From Aureimonas populi (lineage in GTDB: Bacteria > Pseudomonadota > Alphaproteobacteria > Rhizobiales > Rhizobiaceae), in contig NZ_CP072611.1 of the NCBI RefSeq assembly GCF_017815515.1, forward strand, positions 1,240,001 through 1,304,000: a stretch of 64,000 nt of DNA, read 5' to 3'. Positions 1 through 8,379 of this stretch are shown one piece after another (position 1 is the first letter of the stretch; each line of letters begins with the position of its first letter). The notes beneath the pieces were generated by a model. The model saw only the letters and a program-made list of their open reading frames with translations. It had not been told where the DNA came from and did no database searches. A program made the translations under genes and the position numbers.

Positions 1-745
1 CGCCGGGCATGATCACGACTTCCTCGATTAGCGAGCGCAGTTCCTCGGCGGCGAGGCGACCCTCGTCCTCCTTGTGCAGGGCTTCGGTGAACCGTTCGAC
101 CCGCTTGCGGTAGATGCTGGCGATGTTGGGATGAACGTCCGGCGTGTCGGTCGGGACCTGGGCCCGGCGCGCGATGATCTCTGCCTTCTGGCGCTCCAGC
201 TCGTCCATGCGCGCTTTCATCGACGGCTGGTACATGCCGTCCTCAATGGCCGCGATGATCCCGGCAATGGCCTTGTCGATCTTCTCCAACGCCTTGCGTT
301 CCTGCTCGCCCTTCGCTCGGCGCTCCCGGTTGAGGCGGTTCATTTCCTCGGCGAAGGCACGCACTGTTTCCTCGACGGCCCACGCCGAGATCAGCCTGTC
401 CTTGAGACCGGACAGCACACGTTCCTCGATCTTCTCACGGGTGATGGTCTTGTTGTTGTCGCAAGTGCCACGCCGGTGATGATTGAGGCAACCGTAACGA
501 TCACGCAGGATGAGGCCGTACTTGCCGCCGCAGCAACCGCAGGTCAGCAGGCCGGAAAGAAGAGAAACGGGCCGCTTCTTCTCATGCAGCTTGCGCGCCT
601 TCGCCTTTCTGACGCCCTCGGCCGTCGCCTCGAACCGGACGGCGATGGCCTTCTGGCGAGCGCGCACCGCGTTCCAGACCGCGTCGTCCACGATGCGCAG
701 ATGCGGCACCTCACTCCTGATCCACTTTTCCGGCGGGTTCGGCCG
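1..745 (-). pseudogene. Serine recombinase, C-terminal half, separated from its N-terminal half
   Basis: Read leftwards, an open frame gives NPPEKWIRSEVPHLRIVDD (end of the recombinase domain), then a zinc-ribbon-like stretch with LTCGCCGGKYGL and GTCDNN, then a long charged coiled coil that continues past the window edge. This is the usual C-terminal half of a large serine recombinase. It has no catalytic domain. The frame loses family resemblance immediately upstream of the NPPEKW motif, near position 745. The matching N-terminal half is on the other strand at 2086-2856 and stops at exactly the residue where this half begins. I infer one former gene broken by an inversion. Confidence 0.8.
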
Positions 746-984
746 TGAAGGCGAAGCCCGGGCCGTGCTGATGGCGCTTGGGGCCGCTGATCCGAGATCG
801 TTCGTGGTCGAGGCACGCAATCGCGGTGCCGATGCCTTTCTCGAGAGCCCTTTGAGTCGTCGCTTGCTTCATTCGGTGGTTGCTGCCGAGGGCGTGTGGC
901 CAAGCAGTCGTTTCGAGCTGTTCGAAAAGGCTATCTGGGCGTTGGCCCACGAGCACGATCCCGAACGGGCGACAGATCCCAGGC

Positions 985-1218
985 CGAACGTTGAAGCAAT
1001 CATCGACGCCGCATCGAGAATGTGCTTCCACGCCCTCGCTTCGGGCGCCAAGGCGTTCTGGGCACGAGGCCGACGCGTCCGAGCGGCTGGACAGGGTGGT
1101 GCTGACCATCGCCCGCCTGATCGGCAGGCAGATCGCACGCGAGCATTTCGAGGCGCTGCAGGCCGCCAACGACATTGCGCCACCGACGCGAGACGAGCCG
1201 GACGGAAAGGACACATGA
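985..1218 (+). pseudogene. Possible small hypothetical gene remnant with a frameshift
   Basis: One frame reads NVEAIIDAASRMCFHALASGAKAF and, after a one-base shift near 1059, the next frame reads GHEADASERLDRVVLTIAR and ends with a TGA at 1216-1218. Joined, they look like one helical protein. I do not recognise a domain. The tail resembles small ORFs that sit beside recombinases in alphaproteobacterial mobile DNA, but that is recollection, not a search. Nothing convincing was found in 746-984. Confidence 0.3.
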
Positions 1219-1231
1219 AGGTGCGGGCAAT

Positions 1232-1275
1232 TTGTCTTGACAATGTCTGTCGTTCTGATAGAGTGCGGTCAGGAG
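1232..1275 (+). promoter_or_regulatory. Promoter, operator and RBS of the TA pair
   Basis: TTGACA at 1237-1242 is followed after 16 bases by TAGAGT (weak -10). The -35 lies inside a perfect inverted repeat, TTGTC-TT-GACAA (1232-1243), a plausible autoregulatory operator. AGGAG at 1271-1275 lies eight bases before the ATG at 1284 and fixes that start. Confidence 0.55.
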
Positions 1276-1283
1276 ACAACACC

Positions 1284-1574
1284 ATGACCACACGCATCAC
1301 CCGCACCGAAAAGCTCGATCTTCGCCTGACGGCGGAGGCCAAGCACACCCTTGCCGTCGCCGCGCAGGCGCAGCGCCGTTCGTTGAGCGAGTTCGTGCTT
1401 GAAAGCGCGCTTGGCCGGGCCGAGGAAGCCCTTGCCGACCGTCGCGTGTTCCAGCTTCCGCCCGAGAGGTGGGAAGCCTTCGTCGCCGCGCTGGACGCGC
1501 CGCCGCGCGATCTGCCGCGCCTGCGCAGGCTGCTGAACGAGCCGGGCGTCTTTTCGGACGATAATCGTTCGTAA
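1284..1574 (+). CDS. DUF1778 (TacA-like) antitoxin
   Basis: A 96-residue protein with a ribbon-helix-helix N-terminus (KLDLRLTAEAKHTLAVAAQ, then RRSLSEFVLESAL) and the C-terminal PPERWEAFVAALD segment typical of DUF1778 antitoxins, whose tail neutralises an acetyltransferase toxin. Its TAA overlaps the toxin ATG (TAATG), the normal translational coupling of the pair. The N-terminal fold probably binds the TTGTC-TT-GACAA repeat upstream for autoregulation; that is inferred from family behaviour. The ATG at 1284 is chosen because of its AGGAG. Confidence 0.85.
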   Translation: MTTRITRTEKLDLRLTAEAKHTLAVAAQAQRRSLSEFVLESALGRAEEALADRRVFQLPPERWEAFVAALDAPPRDLPRLRRLLNEPGVFSDDNRS

Positions 1575-2065
1575 TGGGCCTTCGCATCGAAAAGCTGCAT
1601 CGTCGCCATGCCGTCGAGAACTTCGACTGCGGCGAGGACGCGCTGAATCGCTTTCTGGTCCGCTTCGCCCTGCCGAACCAGATGGCGAATGCCTCGCAGA
1701 CCTATGTGGGTGTTGCGGATGACGACGCCATCGTTGGTTTTTACACGCTCGTTGTCGGCGAGGTCCGCTATGAGGAAGCCCCCGAGCGGCTGACCAAGGG
1801 ACTGGCCCGGCATCCCGTGCCGGTCATGCTGCTGGCCCGGCTTGGCGTCAGCGAGGCGTGGCAGGGCAAGAAGATCGGCGCGGGATTGCTGCGCGATGCC
1901 GTTCTGCGGACGCTGCAAGTGGCCGACATTGCCGGTGTCCGCGCGCTCGTGGTTCACGCCAAGAACGACGCGGCACGGACGTTCTATGAGCGGTTCGACT
2001 TCCAGCCGTCTCCGACCGATCCGCTGCATCTGTTCGCACTCATCAAGGATTTGAAGAACCTCTAG
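1574..2065 (+). CDS. GNAT-family acetyltransferase toxin (TacT-like)
   Basis: A 163-residue GNAT protein. It begins with the LHRRHAVENFDCGEDALNRF segment seen in TacT/AtaT-type toxins and has the acetyl-CoA loop VSEAWQGKKIGAGLLRDA and the C-terminal ARTFYERFDFQPSPTDP motif. The catalytic Tyr of the family corresponds to FYERF. Known members acetylate the amino group of charged tRNAs and block translation. It follows the DUF1778 antitoxin with overlapping stop and start codons. The ORF is intact. The pair lies inside a segment that appears to have been inverted, so it may have helped retain this piece of DNA. Confidence 0.85.
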   Translation: MGLRIEKLHRRHAVENFDCGEDALNRFLVRFALPNQMANASQTYVGVADDDAIVGFYTLVVGEVRYEEAPERLTKGLARHPVPVMLLARLGVSEAWQGKKIGAGLLRDAVLRTLQVADIAGVRALVVHAKNDAARTFYERFDFQPSPTDPLHLFALIKDLKNL

Positions 2066-2085
2066 ACAGGAAGGACGCGGCCGCC

Positions 2086-2856
2086 ATGACCCGCGCAGCC
2101 CTTTACGCCCGCTATTCGTCCGACAACCAGAGCGAGGCGTCCATCGAGGACCAGTTCCGGCTTTGCCGGGAACATGCGCAGCGGGAGCGGTGGCAGATCG
2201 TCGGTTCCTACGAGGACGCGGCTATATCGGGATCGAGCACGATCCTGCGTCCCGGCATCCAGCGGCTGATGCGCGATGCGCAGCATGGCGAGTTCAACAT
2301 CCTGCTGGCCGAGGCGCTGGACCGGATCAGCCGCGATCAGGCGGATGTGGCGACTCTCTACAAGCATCTGAAATTCGCAGGCATTACCATTGTCACGCTG
2401 GCCGAGGGCGAGATCAGCGAATTGCATGTCGGCCTGAAAGGCACGATGAACGCCCTGTTCCTGAAAGACCTTGCCGACAAGACGCGGCGTGGCTTGCGGG
2501 GCAGGGTGGAGAAGGGCAAGGCGGGCGGCGGTCTCTGCTACGGCTATCGCGTTGTGAAGAAGTTCGACGGTAATGGCGAGCCGATCCGGGGCGACCGGGA
2601 GATCGTGCTAGAGGAAGCGGAGATCGTGCGCCGTATCTTCCGCGAGTTCGCCTCCGGCAAAAGCCCGAAGGCCATTGCCGTTGATCTGAACAGAGACGGC
2701 GTTCCCGGTCCGCTCGGCCGCGCATGGGGCGACACCAGCATCCGGGGCCATGTCTCGCGCAGCACCGGCATCATCAACAACGAGCTTTATGCGGGCGTGC
2801 TTGTCTGGAACCGCCAGCGTTTCGTCAAGGACCCGTCCACCGGCAAGCGCGTCTCG
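2086..2856 (+). pseudogene. Serine recombinase, N-terminal half
   Basis: The protein starts AALYARYSSDNQSEASIEDQ, where the Ser after YARY is the catalytic nucleophile, continues with the resolvase domain (EALDRISRDQADVATLYKHL, GLKGTMNALFLKDLADKTRRG) and enters the recombinase domain (GKSPKAIAVDLNRDGVPGP, NNELYAGVLVWNRQRFVKDP). It stops resembling the family after GKRVS (about 2856); the frame then runs through unrelated sequence to 3063. The missing part is on the opposite strand at 1-745. The product would lack most of the DNA-binding region, so strand exchange is unlikely. Confidence 0.85.
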
Positions 2857-3082
2857 TCCAAGGGCAGAAGGCGCGCCACGGTGATCGCGCCATTGTTGGC
2901 CGCCCGTCGCATGGCTCCGAGATCGACGGCATCGCGCCAATCCTCTGCACGGCAGGTGAGACGCCAACGACGGTTCTTGTTCCCCGACAAGGTATTGGCG
3001 AGTTGCAGGAGCTTGGGCGTGTTCTCGCGGAACGTCTGGGTGCGGCGATCAGAGGTTTGTTAGCCAGCTTCATGCTGGTGCC
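2857..3082. other. Sequence after the inversion breakpoint, no recognised gene
   Basis: The plus strand has a frame reading GEIDG-like low-similarity text and LVPRQGIGELQELGRVLAER, which looks like real protein composition but matches no family I can name. It may be the remnant of a gene next to the recombinase before the rearrangement. I see no RNA gene here. Confidence 0.35.
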
Positions 3083-3129
3083 GGAACGCGTGGAGCCCCT
3101 ACAGCCTTCATGTTTCATCAGCATGAAGG
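3083..3129 (+). promoter_or_regulatory. EcfG-like promoter and palindrome before the ferritin-like gene
   Basis: GGAAC (3083-3087) is followed by 17 bases and then CCTT, close to the GGAAC-N16/17-CGTT pattern of alphaproteobacterial general-stress sigma factors. An 8-bp inverted repeat, CCTTCATG (3105-3112) and CATGAAGG (3122-3129), overlaps the -10 and would fold in the 5' leader. GGGAG lies just before the ATG at 3139. Confidence 0.4.
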
Positions 3130-3138
3130 GAGCGACCG

Positions 3139-3585
3139 ATGGTCACGACAGTCGGAACCGAAAACACGTTTGAGAAGCTCGTTCAGAACCTGCTCATTCT
3201 TGAGCACGATGCGATCGCCGCCTATGACTCGACGATCGACAAACTCAAAGATCCAGTCTCCAAATCGAAGATCGCCGAGTTCAAGGGCGACCACGAAAGC
3301 CACGTCGCAGAACTGACGCGCCTCGCGGGCGCGATCGGCACCAACGCCCCGCAGGAAGGTGACGCCAAGCAATATTTGACGACAGGCAAGGTGGCGCTCG
3401 CTTCGTTGGTCGGCGACAAGACGATCCTCAAAGCCATGTCGACCAACGAAGTCGAGACAAAAATGGCTTACGATCAGGCTTCGAAAAACGAGACAGCCAC
3501 CCCGGAAGCCCGATCGTTCTTCCAGAAAGCCTTCGCCGACGAATCCCGGCACAAGGACTGGATGGACGCCGCCGCCGGCACCTGA
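3139..3585 (+). CDS. DUF2383/PA2169-family ferritin-like four-helix protein
   Basis: A 148-residue all-helical protein. The pattern FEKLVQNLLILEHDAIAAYD, then FKGDHESHVAELTRLA, then EVETKMAYDQAS and FADESRHKDWMDA, has Glu and His residues spaced as in ferritin-like bundles that could bind a di-metal centre. Members of this group are induced in stress or stationary phase; the exact function is not settled. An EcfG-like promoter lies directly upstream. The gene is intact and stands between recombinase debris and an IS remnant. A GC-rich, partly self-complementary stretch at 3610-3650 could be a terminator but is weak. Confidence 0.75.
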   Translation: MVTTVGTENTFEKLVQNLLILEHDAIAAYDSTIDKLKDPVSKSKIAEFKGDHESHVAELTRLAGAIGTNAPQEGDAKQYLTTGKVALASLVGDKTILKAMSTNEVETKMAYDQASKNETATPEARSFFQKAFADESRHKDWMDAAAGT

Positions 3586-3662
3586 CGGACGCTTCCTGCG
3601 CCTCGGCGAAGGTCGGGGCGCAAGGCCCTTCGGGCATCCGCCGCCCCTAGAGCTTCGGACGT

Positions 3663-3897
3663 TTAATCGGAGGCATACCCTGCGGCATTGAGGAAGTTCC
3701 AGCATTCGGTCGGAGTGAAGAGGTCGCAGATTTTGCCGATGGCGGGCCAGAGGGCGTCGAAGGAGCGCGCACCAGCCTTTCGCAGATGCGCCTTGAGTTT
3801 GGCGAAAGCCATCTCGATCGGGTTCAAGTCCGGGCTGTAGGGTGGCAGGAAGAGGAACCAGGCACCCTTTTCCTTCAGGCAGGCCGCGGCCTTGGAC
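3663..3897 (-). pseudogene. IS630-family transposase, C-terminal remnant
   Basis: On the minus strand the frame reads [20 protein letters not shown], the conserved DDE C-terminal motif of IS630 transposases (final Glu in NPIE), and ends [14 protein letters not shown] at 3663. The rest of the transposase is missing; it is cut at about 3898, where the plus-strand EamA gene begins abruptly. It is a different subgroup from the IS630 element at 31.4-32.5 kb. Confidence 0.85.
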
Positions 3898-3898
3898 G

Positions 3899-4553
3899 TT
3901 CAATGCCATGCGCAACGTCCTCGCCGCGTTGCTGCTCGGTCTTCTGCTTTGGTACAGGCGCGGGTTCGGGAACATCCTTCCTGATCGGGAAGAGAGGTCC
4001 GCAGCCTGTCTCGTGGGTATCCTGCAGATCGGGGTAATGACCGGGGGCACCACGCTTGCGATGCAGTACATCGATGCGAGCCGCACCGTTCTCATCGCCT
4101 ATTCCATGCCGCTCTGGAGTGCAGTCCTGAGCTTTCTTTACCTGAACGAGCGCGCCTCTCGGTCGATGCTTATGGCCCTATGTCTGGGCTCTACGGGTAT
4201 GGCGGTTCTGGTCGCACCCTGGTCGAGGGACTGGTCAAGCCCTGGACCCATGTTGGGGTCCGGCATCGCCCTCCTGGCGACGCTCGGCTGGGCTTCGGGA
4301 TCCATCCTGCATCGCTCGCGGACCTGGCGTTCCGATCTCTGGCAGTTGGTTTTCGTTCAACTTCTGGCAGGCGCGGTCTTCTCCCTTGTCGCGGCCGTGT
4401 TGTTCGAGGTTCATACCACGAGCTTTACCCCCACCTTTGTTGCGATCGCGATCTGCAGCCCAATCGGCCCGAGCATCCTCGGTTTCTGGTTCTGGGCTCG
4501 CGCACTTCGCCAGCTCTCGGTCACCACGGCGAGCCAAGCCTTGCTGCTCTCGC
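3899..4553 (+). pseudogene. EamA/DMT-family transporter, truncated at both ends
   Basis: Hydrophobic helices typical of drug/metabolite transporters are clear: NVLAALLLGLLLWYRR, then GVMTGGTTLAMQYIDASRTV, YSMPLWSAVLSFLYLNERAS, a second EamA repeat, and ALRQLSVTTASQALLLSP. The first helix or helices are missing because the frame comes straight out of the IS630 remnant, and the C-terminal helices are missing after SQALLLS, where the sequence joins the tail of a minus-strand MFS gene. It has about 215 residues against a usual 290-300. A functional transporter is unlikely. Confidence 0.85.
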
Positions 4554-4555
4554 CT

Positions 4556-5526
4556 CGGCACGTCCAACTGTGAGAGGAAGCCGCGCAAGATCAGACACGC
4601 CGCCGCGATCCCGAAGGTCGGGACGAATCCGGCGATGATCAGCAGGAGGCTGGAGGGGACATGGCCGACAAGCATCGTGCCGATGAGTCCGATCCGGCGA
4701 CTGATCGGAGCGGCGAGGAGCTGGGCTGAAGCGGCCATCGTTCCTGCGACGAAGAAGAGGGTGCCGCTCTCCGTGAGCGAGGCGTCGAACCGCTGGACGA
4801 GCCAGAGGATGACGAGCGCGTTGACGACAAAGCCGCCGCCGAACGCATCGACGCAGAAGATGGCGACCATTCGGCCGATCGTCTGCGTGACGCCCCCAGA
4901 CGAACGGGTGGCGCAGGTATGGCCTCCGCGCGGGCCAGCTTCATCCGGCTATACGACAAGAAGACGCCGCTAACGAGAAGCGCATAGCAGAGGAAGACCA
5001 GCGTCGAGGCTTCCCCCTCTCCCAGCGTCGCGGAAAGAAGGGGAAGGGCACCGATCGCCAGGGCGCCGATCGCCCCGGCGACCGCGCCGATGAAGGAGTA
5101 GTAGCCAAAGACCGTTCTTTGCGCCGTGCCCTGGATCAGCTCCGCAAGCGCCACGTGTTCCATGGGACGAAAGAGGTTCACTTCGCCGCCGTGCGGGTTG
5201 AGCGATCCGAAGAACGCGATCAGCATCAAAGTCGGCAGAGTCGCGTTCATCGACCAGCCGACGCCCGAGAGCACCATGCTGAGGCTTGCCAGGCATAGGA
5301 CGGCCTGCACTCCGACGCGGTGAACGAAAGCGCCCGCCAAGCCGATCGTGAAGGCGGAACCAAGAAGCATGCACGATGCGACCGCGCCCACGATCACGGA
5401 GTCGAAGCCGCGCGCAGCCAGATAGATGGGAATCATCAGCGCCAGGAAACTGTCGCAGAAGACCCGGACGGCACGTATGACAAGGATGAGTTTCGCCTGC
5501 GCCGGCAGGTTGAGTGTCGCTGGCAT
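4556..5526 (-). pseudogene. MFS transporter, frameshifted and C-terminally truncated
   Basis: It starts MPATLNLPAQAKLILVIRAV at 5526, with helices such as FDSVIVGAVASCMLLGSAF and GYYSFIGAVAGAIGALAIGA. Near 4905 the frame shifts by one base; the other frame continues SGGVTQTIGRMVAIFCVDAF and then FVPTFGIAAACLILRGFLSQ. After LSQLDVP the homology ends at the junction with the EamA fragment. Both a frameshift and a missing C-terminus make this a pseudogene. The two broken transporter genes meet tail to tail, as expected at a rearrangement breakpoint. Confidence 0.85.
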
Positions 5527-5654
5527 GGCCGTCAGCGCTTCCCCTCGATTCCCAAGTCGCGCAGGAGCGTTGTCTCGCGGTTTGCTGTCTTCACGCGATC
5601 GCTGCCATGATTGGCGAAGGATGGAAGCCAGCCGCTCGGGATGCTGCTCCGCAT

Positions 5655-5838
5655 GCCGGGCAGCGACATCGGCACGATGGACGACCCATTCAAACAGCCC
5701 GCATTGCCGTAGCTCGCGCCCGAACCGGGCTCGTTGGAGTCGACGACGATGACCTCGCGCCCTACCCGTTGAAGCCAAAGCGCGCAGGACATCCTGACGA
5801 TCCCAGCTCCGACAACGGCGGTCCGTGACGTGTTCACT
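5655..5838 (-). pseudogene. DadA-like FAD oxidoreductase, N-terminal fragment
   Basis: The frame reads TAVVGAGIVRMSCALWLQRV, a Rossmann FAD-binding motif (GAGIV; the usual G-x-G-x-x-G is degraded to GAGIVR), then SGASYGNAGCLNGSSIVPMS, a signature of D-amino-acid dehydrogenase-like proteins. After about 60 residues the match is lost. A possible start is a GTG near 5838. It resembles the intact DadA-like protein of the neighbouring operon (13623-14924), so it may be a broken paralogue. Confidence 0.7.
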
Positions 5839-5993
5839 CCGGCCACCTCGTTTACTGAACCGATCCAAAACGACCATAGTTCCGACATGCACTGCGGAAC
5901 ACTTCCCTGCGTACAATTTGGGCGTCCGCTGCCTCACCGCCCCTTTCGATTGATGTGAAAACTGACAGCCCCAGCTCCCACCAGAGAAAGTTC

Positions 5994-7538
5994 TCAAATC
6001 TCGTCGATTAAGGCATCTACCCGGTGCTGTCGGCTGACGTAACTGCGGAAATCATCAATCTCCGCTGCTTGGCGCCTCTCGGACCAGCCGAACTTATCGC
6101 TCATGGCCGCTACCACGCGGGAAAGCAGCATTGCTGTAACGACATTGTCCCAGAACAGCATGGTGCGGCGACATAAGATATCGACGGCGGAAGTAGCGCA
6201 TTCAACATCGATGAAATGGGCGACGGCTGCGTCGAGTTCCGCCTTGGACGAAGTCGGGTTCAGGTTCGGCCGGGAGCGTGGCGCGTAGTCGATCCTGCAG
6301 CCTGTGCCCGAAGGGGATAGCCTTTTGCGTATCTCGTCGACGATCCGCCGCGCCGTAGCGCGATGGTTGACGATGATTCCCCAGGTGACGGCGAGGAGAT
6401 TGCGCGCGCCCTCGTCCGTCATGTCGTGGAAAATACTGAAAGGCAGCCGCTTGCCATGGGCGTGCTCGGGATCGAAGGTGATCGGCCGCGCTCCCGCCCA
6501 GGCCAGCTCGACCCTCGCATCCATGATCGGGAGGCCTGGCAGCAACGCCTGCGCCTCGCGCTTCAGAAAGGAGATGTCCTCGTCGTCCGGTGTGACCTCA
6601 TTGGGATCGCCGTCATAGATCGTCTCGGTCGGGCCGATATAATGATACTCGCCCCAAGGTAGGCAGAAGATGTGCTCACCCAAGGAATTCTCGCCGGCGA
6701 TACCGTGGCCGCGATATTCCTTCGGCAGTCGCACAAGAATATGCACCCCCTTCATCGCGCGGACCCGGGGCGGAATGTTGTGAAGGCCAGGAACCAAGCG
6801 GTTGGCGGCGTCGATCTCGATCCCGGCCAGGTTCAGCACATAGGCCGCCTCGACCGTGGCGCTCCCCGTCATATCGGAGAGCTGGAGGCGCCAAGCCGAT
6901 GCGCCGCTTTTCTCCAGGCCAACAACTCGTGTATAGTTGCGCACGACTGCGCCCAGATCGCGCGCATTGAAGCAAGCGTCCAGGGCGATGCGCTCGGGCC
7001 AGATGAACTGCTGGTCATCGAACGCCACCACTGAACGGATCGCCTCGGGCCGGGTGAGATGGCGCACAAACGGGTGTGGAGATTTCACGCCTTTCCAGCG
7101 CCGGTAATTGATCGGGCTCCGGCCGCGGTTCATCCACCTCACCAGCATCGCCCCGATATCGACGTGCCAACCGGAGTAGCCCTGTCCGGCGTAGATCGGC
7201 AATGCGATGTCCATCGGCCGCAGATAGGGGCGGATCGTCGTGTAGAGTTCGCCCTGGGCCTCGGCCATCTCCTTCGCGGTGCGGATTTTCATCCAAAGCT
7301 GGCCTGGGGCGGAGAAGAACTCCCAAACCGTCTTCTTGGGAGCTAGAAAGCGCAGGCCGCAATGCAGGATACGTCCCGAGCGGCTGGTCGCGCCGCTGGC
7401 GAAATCGTTCTGGTCGACTAGCAGGACCTTGTAGCCCGCAGCAGCGAGGTGCTGGGCGGCCGAACAGCCGTTGATTCCCGCGCCGATGATCGCGACGTCG
7501 AAGGACTGTCCTTCGAGTTCACGGAGTTCGCTTCGCAC
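5994..7538 (-). CDS. GlpD-like FAD-dependent oxidoreductase
   Basis: A 514-residue protein of the glycerol-3-phosphate dehydrogenase family. FDVAIIGAGINGCSAAQHLA binds FAD, SGATSRSGRILHCGLRFL is the GlpD second motif (usually HGGLRYL), and residues 420-490 (SAVDILCRRTMLFW, then RRQAAEIDDFRSYV) match the DAO_C domain. It is the last gene of the eight-gene operon, 22 bp after the permease. The substrate cannot be read from sequence: glycerol-3-phosphate is the family default, but the surrounding EutBC and importer genes suggest an amino-alcohol-derived substrate or a glycerophospho-amine. No signal peptide is seen, so it is cytoplasmic or peripheral to the membrane and would pass electrons to quinone. 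Confidence 0.8.
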   Translation of the reverse strand: MRSELRELEGQSFDVAIIGAGINGCSAAQHLAAAGYKVLLVDQNDFASGATSRSGRILHCGLRFLAPKKTVWEFFSAPGQLWMKIRTAKEMAEAQGELYTTIRPYLRPMDIALPIYAGQGYSGWHVDIGAMLVRWMNRGRSPINYRRWKGVKSPHPFVRHLTRPEAIRSVVAFDDQQFIWPERIALDACFNARDLGAVVRNYTRVVGLEKSGASAWRLQLSDMTGSATVEAAYVLNLAGIEIDAANRLVPGLHNIPPRVRAMKGVHILVRLPKEYRGHGIAGENSLGEHIFCLPWGEYHYIGPTETIYDGDPNEVTPDDEDISFLKREAQALLPGLPIMDARVELAWAGARPITFDPEHAHGKRLPFSIFHDMTDEGARNLLAVTWGIIVNHRATARRIVDEIRKRLSPSGTGCRIDYAPRSRPNLNPTSSKAELDAAVAHFIDVECATSAVDILCRRTMLFWDNVVTAMLLSRVVAAMSDKFGWSERRQAAEIDDFRSYVSRQHRVDALIDEI

Positions 7539-7560
7539 GTTTCTTCTCCTTGAAGGCAGG

Positions 7561-8379
7561 TCAGGTCAACCGGCTTGCATTGGCGCGGTTGATCCGCAGC
7601 AGGACGGCCATCACCAGGATGACCATGACGATTTCCATCACCGATACTGCCGCAATGGTCGGGTCGATCTGCAAGCGGATATTGTCGAACATCTTCTTAG
7701 GTAGCGTGCCGAAGGTTCCCGACAGGAACATCGCCACTACGAGTTCATCAAAGGACGTGATGAAGGCGAGGAAGGCTGCGGACAAGAGGCTCGGACGGAT
7801 CTGGGGAATGGTGATACGGCGGATCGCGGTCAAGCGGCTCGCGCCTAAGCCCAGGGCGGCGATCTCCTGGTCCATGTCGTATTCCCGCAGGCTTGCCGCC
7901 AGCACGATCACAACAAAGGGCAGGCACAAAATCGCATGCGCGAGGGCGATACCGAACCAGTTCCCCACCAATCCAAGACTCGAGAATAACGAATACATCG
8001 AAACCGAATAGACGATGGAAGGGACCACCATCGGCGCGATAGCCAGTTTTTCGAGCGTCGGCGCCCAGCTGCGCAGGCCACGCGTGATGCCAAGCGCGAA
8101 GAGAAAGCCTACGGAAACCGAAATGATTGTCGCGACGATGCCGATCTGCAGGCTGAGGATCGTCGCATTGATCCAACTGTCCTGCGCGAAATAGGCCTCG
8201 TACCACTGCGTTGAGTAGCTCTCGGGCGGAAAGCGCAGGTAGGCTCCGCCGCTGAACGAGATTGGCACGACGATCAGCAGTGGAGCCAGCAGGAACAGGA
8301 AGACCAGCCAAGCAAGAACGTGGTGGATTCCTACTCCCGCCCGTCGCAGGAGGAAGGAACGGCGGCGGCTGTTAAGCAT
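7561..8379 (-). CDS. ABC transporter permease, PotC-like
   Basis: A 272-residue inner-membrane permease with six predicted helices. It starts with a basic segment, then HHVLAWLVFLFLLAPLLIVV, and has the EAA loop EYDMDQEIAALGLGASRLTA, which docks on the ATPase. It matches the second permease of spermidine/putrescine-type importers. Its start overlaps the end of the preceding permease by 8 bp, and the GlpD-like gene follows at 22 bp. Together with the next three genes it forms a complete importer. Confidence 0.85.
   Translation of the reverse strand: MLNSRRRSFLLRRAGVGIHHVLAWLVFLFLLAPLLIVVPISFSGGAYLRFPPESYSTQWYEAYFAQDSWINATILSLQIGIVATIISVSVGFLFALGITRGLRSWAPTLEKLAIAPMVVPSIVYSVSMYSLFSSLGLVGNWFGIALAHAILCLPFVVIVLAASLREYDMDQEIAALGLGASRLTAIRRITIPQIRPSLLSAAFLAFITSFDELVVAMFLSGTFGTLPKKMFDNIRLQIDPTIAAVSVMEIVMVILVMAVLLRINRANASRLT

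Larger units (their letters stand above)
746..2856. other. Inferred inverted segment carrying a TA pair and the recombinase N-terminal half
   Basis: Reversing this segment would place the N-terminal recombinase half (protein ending GKRVS) in frame and on the same strand as the C-terminal half (beginning RPNPPEKW). GKRVS-RPNPPEKW is the continuous order expected in the family. The segment carries a toxin-antitoxin pair and a decayed small ORF. I found no clear long inverted repeat at the two ends, so the mechanism is unknown. Confidence 0.6.

Noticed and set aside
510..1574. A 354-residue plus-strand open frame ending with the antitoxin
   Set aside because: Only its last 96 residues match a family, and an RBS precedes the internal ATG at 1284. 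The upstream part lies opposite the recombinase C-terminal half.
3596..3655. A rho-independent terminator after the ferritin-like gene
   Set aside because: The GC-rich stem is short and has no run of T after it.
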